A DNA stretch of 64,000 nucleotides from positions 1 through 64,000 of the forward strand of contig CAYVRP010000019.1 of assembly GCA_964454025.1 (NCBI GenBank), given 5' to 3'. Below the pieces are notes generated by a model that ran no database searches, was not told the DNA's origin, and saw only the letters and a list, made by a program, of their open reading frames with translations. Source of the stretch: JAFGBI01 sp964454025. Lineage in GTDB: Bacteria; Myxococcota_A; Polyangia; Polyangiales; Polyangiaceae. This document shows positions 59,791 to 64,000 of the stretch, piece after piece; position 1 is the first letter of the stretch, and each line of letters opens with the position of its first letter. The translations under genes were made by a program, and so were the position numbers.

Positions 59791-62193
59791 TCACCCACCG
59801 TCGCGAGTCGGCAGGGACGGCGAGCGACGAGCGCGGCGGCGGGCGCGGGACCGCGCGGCGCCCGCCGCCGCGACGGGCGGCAGCCCGAGCGCCCCGGCGA
59901 CCCGCTGGGCCGACTCCGCCGAGCAACCGAGCCACCCCGGTAGCCGACCACGCGGGTCGGGCGCGGATCCACGGGCGAAGTCAGCTATGGAGCGCGCCAC
60001 GCGCTCCACGACATCGACCCGCACCGCACGGGCGCCGACGACCGCATAGCCGACGGCGAGGTAGACCTGCGCGTCGATCCCGGGCTCCCGCGGCAGCGAC
60101 ACGACGCCGGGGGCCGGTGACGGAACGCGCCGGGAATCGCCCACCTGCGCGGCAACGAGCGCCACACGCCGCGCGATCGCTCGCGGCCGGAGCAGGGCAC
60201 GCGCGAAGACGTGGTGGACACCAATGACGATCCCGAGCCCGGTGAGCTGCGCTCGGTCCGCCGCGGTCAGATGCTCCACCTCGCGAGCCGCGCTGCTCAC
60301 CGGCACCGTCCCGAGGCCCTGCTCGAGCTGGTAGAGCAGCCCGCGCGCCGCGGCGCCCAGCGCGATGTCCGGCGCGGCGCGCAGCGGCGCGCAGAGCTCC
60401 GCGATCAGGTCTCGGGACCACGCGACGAGACGACGCTGGAGCCGTGAGCGGGCGCCCGCGCCGACGTCGTCGGGGAGGAGCAGGCGAACCTCGGGCCGGA
60501 GCCGATCCGGCCCCCGCGTGAGCTGGCCCAGGAGCCTGCCGTCCGCGCTGATCCGGGCCTCCCGATCGATAAGGAAGCGCTCGAACGGTGCCTCCACCAG
60601 CTCGTGCACCCAGGCGTCGCCGTCGGCCAGCCCGACGTCGCCCGCCCGCCGGAGCTCGAGCCTCAGGGAGACGAGCTTCGCGAAGGGGTGGTCGGAAACC
60701 GGCTCGGCTGGCGCCAGCGCCGACGGGGGCGGCCGCCGCGGCCGCTTGCGCGCCCGCGCGGCGCCGGCGCGCCCCACCTCGACGAAGCGCTCCACGAGGC
60801 GTTGGTGCAGGGCGTCGCTGAGGCGCGCCTCGATGGCCTCCGTGCGCTCCGCCCAGCCTCCACGCGCGTCCACCCAGCCCGGGTGGTGACTGATGTAGGT
60901 GAAGGTTCGGGTCAGCTCGATGCGAAGCATCAAGGTGTCCACATCACCTCGTACGTCGTCGAGCCGCGCCACGCTCTGCTGCAGCCAGTCGGGGTCCACC
61001 CGGGCCCGTGGTCCGCTGAGGTCGGCGAAGATGCGCGACACCAGGCGGGCGTGGTGTTCGACCAGGGACTGCCCGTAGTCCGGGATCTGGCAGGCCTCCC
61101 AGAGCAGCCCCACGAGCTCGCTCGTGCGCACGCGCGACCGGATCTCGGGCTGAGCCGCGAGGTGGCGGAGCACGGCCAGATCCATCGCGCGGTCGACGGG
61201 CCTCAGATCGGAACGGGGCGGCCGCTCGAGCAGCGAGGCGATCAGCGCGTCGAGCGAGCTCTGGTCGAGCTCCGTGTTCCGGTAGCGCGCCGCCCGGAGC
61301 GGCGGAAACCGGTGCTCCTCGATGGCGGCGACGACGGCCTCCGGGAGCGCCGGGAGCGGAGCGAGCGTTCCGAAGCTGCCGTCGGCGAGGTAGCGGCCGG
61401 CGCGCCCGGCGATCTGCGCCAGCTCGGCCACCTCGAGCGGCCGCGCCTCCCGCCCGTCGAACTTGGTGGTGGCGGCGAACGCGACGTGCTCGACGTCCAG
61501 GTTGAGCCCCATGCCGATGGCGTCCGTCGCCACCAGGTAGTCCACCTCGCCGGCCTGATAGAGCGCCACCTGCGCGTTTCGCGTGCGCGGGGACATCCCT
61601 CCGAGCACCACCGCCGCGCCGCCTCGTGCGGCTCGGACGCGGGCGGCGAGCTCGTAGACCTGCGGCGTCGAGAAGGCGACGACGGCGCTCCGCGGCGGCA
61701 GCCCGCGGAGGTTCGCGACTCCCGCGCCAGAGAGCCGGGAGAGCCTCGGGTAGCTCGCGATCCGGGCGACGGGCAGGAGCCGCTCGACGAGCGGCCGCGC
61801 CGTCTCGGAGCCGAGAAACCAGGTTTCGCGGGTCCCCCGCGCGCCGAGCAGGCGCGCGGTGAAGACGTGTCCGCGCTGTGGGTGCGCCATGAGCTGGATC
61901 TCGTCGATGGCGACGAAATCGACCTCGCGGTCGATTGGCATCGCCTCCACCGTGGCGACGAAGTACCGCGGCGCCTCCGGGATGCGCTTCTCCTCGCCGG
62001 TGACGAGCGCCACGGACCGTTCACCCACGCGAGCGGTGATCCGATCGTAGACCTCGCGGGCGAGGAGCCGCAGCGGAAGCCCGATCATCCCGGTGGCGTG
62101 CTCGAGCAAGCGCTCGACCGCGCGGTGGGTCTTGCCCGTGTTGGTCGGCCCGAGCAGGGCAGTGACCGGCGCGTAGGGGACCTTGGCGTCCAT
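59791..62193 (-). CDS. SUV3-type ATP-dependent RNA helicase
   Basis: An 800-residue superfamily 2 helicase. Motif I is LLGPTNTGKTHRAVERLL, Ib VEAMPID, II VDFVAIDEIQLMAHP (DEIQ), III FLGSETARPL, IV VAFSTPQVYELAARV, V VATDAIGMGLNLDVEHVAFA and VI ELAQIAGRAGRYLADG (QIAGRAGR). This DEIQ set matches the SUV3/mitochondrial-degradosome helicase group, found also in alphaproteobacteria and some Myxococcota. The C-terminal half from about 400 is helical and contains the HPFAKLVSLRLELRRAGDV and AWVHELVEAPFERFLI segments of that family, and a basic tail (ARSRARRRARRS). Likely an RNA-turnover helicase. The ATG complementary to 62191-62193 is preferred to the adjoining GTG. Confidence 0.92.
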   Translation of the reverse strand: MDAKVPYAPVTALLGPTNTGKTHRAVERLLEHATGMIGLPLRLLAREVYDRITARVGERSVALVTGEEKRIPEAPRYFVATVEAMPIDREVDFVAIDEIQLMAHPQRGHVFTARLLGARGTRETWFLGSETARPLVERLLPVARIASYPRLSRLSGAGVANLRGLPPRSAVVAFSTPQVYELAARVRAARGGAAVVLGGMSPRTRNAQVALYQAGEVDYLVATDAIGMGLNLDVEHVAFAATTKFDGREARPLEVAELAQIAGRAGRYLADGSFGTLAPLPALPEAVVAAIEEHRFPPLRAARYRNTELDQSSLDALIASLLERPPRSDLRPVDRAMDLAVLRHLAAQPEIRSRVRTSELVGLLWEACQIPDYGQSLVEHHARLVSRIFADLSGPRARVDPDWLQQSVARLDDVRGDVDTLMLRIELTRTFTYISHHPGWVDARGGWAERTEAIEARLSDALHQRLVERFVEVGRAGAARARKRPRRPPPSALAPAEPVSDHPFAKLVSLRLELRRAGDVGLADGDAWVHELVEAPFERFLIDREARISADGRLLGQLTRGPDRLRPEVRLLLPDDVGAGARSRLQRRLVAWSRDLIAELCAPLRAAPDIALGAAARGLLYQLEQGLGTVPVSSAAREVEHLTAADRAQLTGLGIVIGVHHVFARALLRPRAIARRVALVAAQVGDSRRVPSPAPGVVSLPREPGIDAQVYLAVGYAVVGARAVRVDVVERVARSIADFARGSAPDPRGRLPGWLGCSAESAQRVAGALGLPPVAAAGAARSRARRRARRSPSLPTRDGG

Positions 62194-62414
62194 CACGGGC
62201 TGTCGGTGCGACGCGCAGCAGGGCGGCCGACGCCGCCGACCATAGCAGGGCGCGCGGCTCGCGGCGGCCAGCGGCCGCCCCCGGGGCAGGTGCGGGTGCT
62301 CGGCCTCCGGTTCGGCGTGCCAGCATGGAATCTCCCGGGCCGGAGCGCAGCGTCGCGGGGCCGAAGCAGCGATTGGGCTGGGCGCCCCGCCATGCCTCGC
62401 GTATGCGCTAGCTC

Positions 62415-63029
62415 ATGAGCTCGGCCGGCCGTCACCGCATCGGAGTCCGCGCCCGCGGGGCAGGCACGTCGATGGGGGTGTGCATCGGGCTCTGCCTGGG
62501 CCTCTACCTCACCTCGGGGTGCCGGTCAGGGCGCGACGGAGCGCGAGCCGACGCCAGCGCGCGCGCGTCCGCGGCGCCGGCGGGCTTCCAGCGGGTCGCT
62601 GCGGAGGGCTGGTCGCTCGCCTTGCCGAGCTCCTTCGTCCGTCGCCCCCCCCGCGAGGACGCCGAGGCGATGGTCTGGCTCGTGTACGCCATCGACGTGG
62701 CGACCCCCGGTGCCCCCGCGGTGCTCTTCGCGCGGCACACCCGACCCGCCGAGTTCCCGAGCCGTGTCTTCGGGCTGACCCTGCTGGAGCAGCTCGACCA
62801 CGAACCCACCAAGCGCGTCATCGCCCATCGCCAGCACGAAATCGCCGGGATGGTGGTCACGGACCTCGAGGTGGAGGCCACCGACCCGGACCGACCCCGC
62901 CACCAATGGCGCCGTGTCTTCGTCCACGAGGGCATCGCGTACGTGCTCACCGTGTCCATCGCCGCCGCGGAAGCCGAGAAGATGCGCGCGACCGCCCAGA
63001 CGATCATCGACTCGCTCGCGCGAGAGTGA
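62415..63029 (+). CDS. Lipoprotein of unknown function (PsbP/DcrB-like domain possible)
   Basis: A 204-residue lipoprotein. The lipobox-like LTSGC (Cys36) follows a hydrophobic core (VCIGLCLGLYLT). After a short Ala/Ser linker comes one domain of about 145 residues with the pattern WSLALPSSF, FARHTRP, GMVVTDLEVEATDPDRPRHQ, RRVFVHEGIAYVLTVSIAA and a final helix ATAQTIIDSLARE. This resembles DcrB/PsbP-like (Mog1) folds, but the match is weak. The ATG at 62415 is used; an internal ATG at 62472, closer to the hydrophobic core, would give a more typical signal length. Convergent with the right-edge gene. Confidence 0.75.
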   Translation: MSSAGRHRIGVRARGAGTSMGVCIGLCLGLYLTSGCRSGRDGARADASARASAAPAGFQRVAAEGWSLALPSSFVRRPPREDAEAMVWLVYAIDVATPGAPAVLFARHTRPAEFPSRVFGLTLLEQLDHEPTKRVIAHRQHEIAGMVVTDLEVEATDPDRPRHQWRRVFVHEGIAYVLTVSIAAAEAEKMRATAQTIIDSLARE

Positions 63030-63049
63030 CCCCGAGCGCCGCAGCGCCG

Positions 63050-64000
63050 TCAGACGAGCTCCAGGCGACGCTCGGCGAAGGAGCCCGCGCCCGCGGCGGC
63101 AGCCTGGTTCTCGCGAGCGCGGCGCTCGGCGAGCTCACTCGTGTAGGCGAGCACGTGAGGGTGGGTCATCACCGTCTCGGTGAAATCGCGGGCGGGCATG
63201 AGCAGCGCGAACGACTTCTGCGTGGTGCGCACCCCGGCCACGGCCACCAGCCCGGAGAGCAACGACATCTCACCGAAGACGTCCCCCGCGCTGAGCGTCG
63301 CGAGCCGCCGCGGCGGGTCGCCCGCGACGACCTCCGCCGCCCCGCTGAGCAGGACGAACAGCCCCTCCGTCCGCCGCCCCTGCTCGATCAGGGTGGCCCC
63401 TGGATCGAGCTCCAGGAACCGGAAGCGATCCACGATCTCCTGTCGCTCCCGCGGGCCGAAGGGCGCGAAGAGCTCGCTCGAGCGGAAGAGCATCGACACC
63501 AGCCGCTCGCGGAGGAACCGCAGCAGCACGCGGAGGAAGGCCGGATCGCGGTCGATCAGCTCGGCGACGAGGCGTCGGTCGAGCACCAGCAGCCGCGAGG
63601 GCTCGAGTGCCCGCACCGTGCGCTGGCGGGGAACGTCCGAGAGCAGGCCGATCTCGCCGAAGAAGTCGCCGTCACCGAGCAGGCCGACGCGCCCGCGCGG
63701 CGGGCCCTCGGCGACCACCTCGAGCTGCCCCTCGGCGACGACGTAGAGGGCATCGGGCACGCTCCCTTCGTGGAAGACCTCCCCGCCCTCCTCCACCTCG
63801 AGCAAGGCTACCTGGTCCACGAGGTAGTCGAAGCTCTCCGCGCTGACCTCCGAGAAGAGGGGCGTGTAGGGCCGGGCCGCGACGGCGACGTCCGCGGGCC
63901 CCGGGGCGGCCGAGGTCGCGGCCGCGCGGGGCCCCGCGCCCGCCCCGAGATCGACCTCGTAGGCGAGCCGACGCTGCGGCGGGAGGCTGCGGCAGGGACG
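63050..64000 (-). CDS. Protein with two cyclic-nucleotide-binding domains (N-terminus beyond window)
   Basis: The minus-strand frame ending at 63050 stays open to the right edge (317 codons), so the start lies outside the window. A GTG at 63820 is not the start, because the residues before it (FSEVSAESFDYLV) belong to the first domain. The visible order is a low-complexity Ala/Pro lead, then a first cNMP-binding domain (PLFSEVSAESFDYLV, VFHEGSVPDALYVVAEGQLEV, DGDFFGEIGLLSDVPRQRTV). A helical connector leads to a second domain (FAPFGPRERQEIVDRFRF, TLIEQGRRTEGLFVLLSGAAEVV, AGDVFGEMSLLSGL), ending ERRLELV. The FGEIGLL and FGEMSLL phosphate-cassette cores lack the usual Arg of FGE..ALL....R.AT in the second copy, so ligand binding may differ. 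Confidence 0.88.
   Translation of the reverse strand, partial: RPCRSLPPQRRLAYEVDLGAGAGPRAAATSAAPGPADVAVAARPYTPLFSEVSAESFDYLVDQVALLEVEEGGEVFHEGSVPDALYVVAEGQLEVVAEGPPRGRVGLLGDGDFFGEIGLLSDVPRQRTVRALEPSRLLVLDRRLVAELIDRDPAFLRVLLRFLRERLVSMLFRSSELFAPFGPRERQEIVDRFRFLELDPGATLIEQGRRTEGLFVLLSGAAEVVAGDPPRRLATLSAGDVFGEMSLLSGLVAVAGVRTTQKSFALLMPARDFTETVMTHPHVLAYTSELAERRARENQAAAAGAGSFAERRLELV

Overview
The window is very GC-rich DNA (about 70 % by eye). Its gene families point to a myxobacterium (Myxococcota, Polyangia/Sorangium-like): several lipoproteins with long cysteine-rich repeat stalks, two eukaryote-like Ser/Thr kinases, a TPR-PEGA membrane protein, an AgmX/PglI-type TonB-C lipoprotein and many GTG/TTG starts. 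No rRNA, tRNA, intact insertion sequence, prophage or CRISPR array was recognised. Genes at both edges are cut by the window: an acidic/proline-rich protein on the left and a double cyclic-nucleotide-binding protein on the right.

Layout. 1-436: acidic/proline-rich protein. 939-3381: tightly overlapping trio with two YbjQ-like proteins. 3433-10992: two large paralogous Cys-rich lipoproteins on the minus strand. They share a conserved upstream block and are separated by a Uma2-fold gene, a MazF remnant and a 21-bp tandem repeat. 11243-13429: phospholipase A2-like protein, TonB-C lipoprotein and serine hydrolase. 13438-17152 (minus): mannobiose-use unit of LacI regulator, AGE-family epimerase and GH130 phosphorylase. 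17326-32940: mostly housekeeping and signalling (glnS, S1-repeat protein, SprT/DUF2786 protein, two Ser/Thr kinases, aldo/keto reductase, glgC, PEGA protein, phosphoesterase, sfsA) plus a lipoprotein with a sugar-binding-like domain. 33134-36781: a lipoprotein with 11 Cys-rich modules ending in a CBM3, and a GH1 beta-glucosidase. 37000-46126: a GAF histidine kinase, an AT-rich dyad-containing intergenic region, the NAD-coupled [NiFe] hydrogenase operon hoxFUYHW, a lone receiver protein, and a membrane kinase-like protein whose phospho-accepting His is replaced by Asp. 46217-64000: purU, an EAL protein, a nuclease-like lipoprotein, unknown proteins, a HAD phosphatase, a GH94 phosphorylase, TerB, TPR, GcvR-like, CcmH-like, FGE-fold, SUV3-like helicase, a lipoprotein and a cyclic-nucleotide-binding protein.

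How it may fit together. Four lipoproteins carry a stalk or linker and a C-terminal beta-sandwich, one a convincing cellulose-binding CBM3. They sit in the same window as a beta-glucosidase (GH1), a mannosylglucose phosphorylase with its epimerase (GH130 plus AGE) and a GH94 disaccharide phosphorylase. This suggests an organism that holds plant cell-wall glycans at its surface and finishes the oligosaccharides largely by phosphorolysis. The resulting glucose-1-phosphate could feed GlgC (ADP-glucose/glycogen), and the hydrogenase could balance NAD(H) during such growth. The enzyme family calls are firm; the integrated picture is inference.

Most noteworthy observations: the modular Cys-rich carbohydrate-binding lipoproteins, with a conserved upstream block in two of them; the hydrogenase flanked by two kinases, one lacking its His, and preceded by nested inverted repeats; an FGE-fold lipoprotein lacking the catalytic cysteines, translationally coupled to a CcmH-like protein with variant cysteine spacing; a PLA2-like protein without a signal peptide; and a mirror-like poly-C/poly-G tract inside an otherwise good gene.
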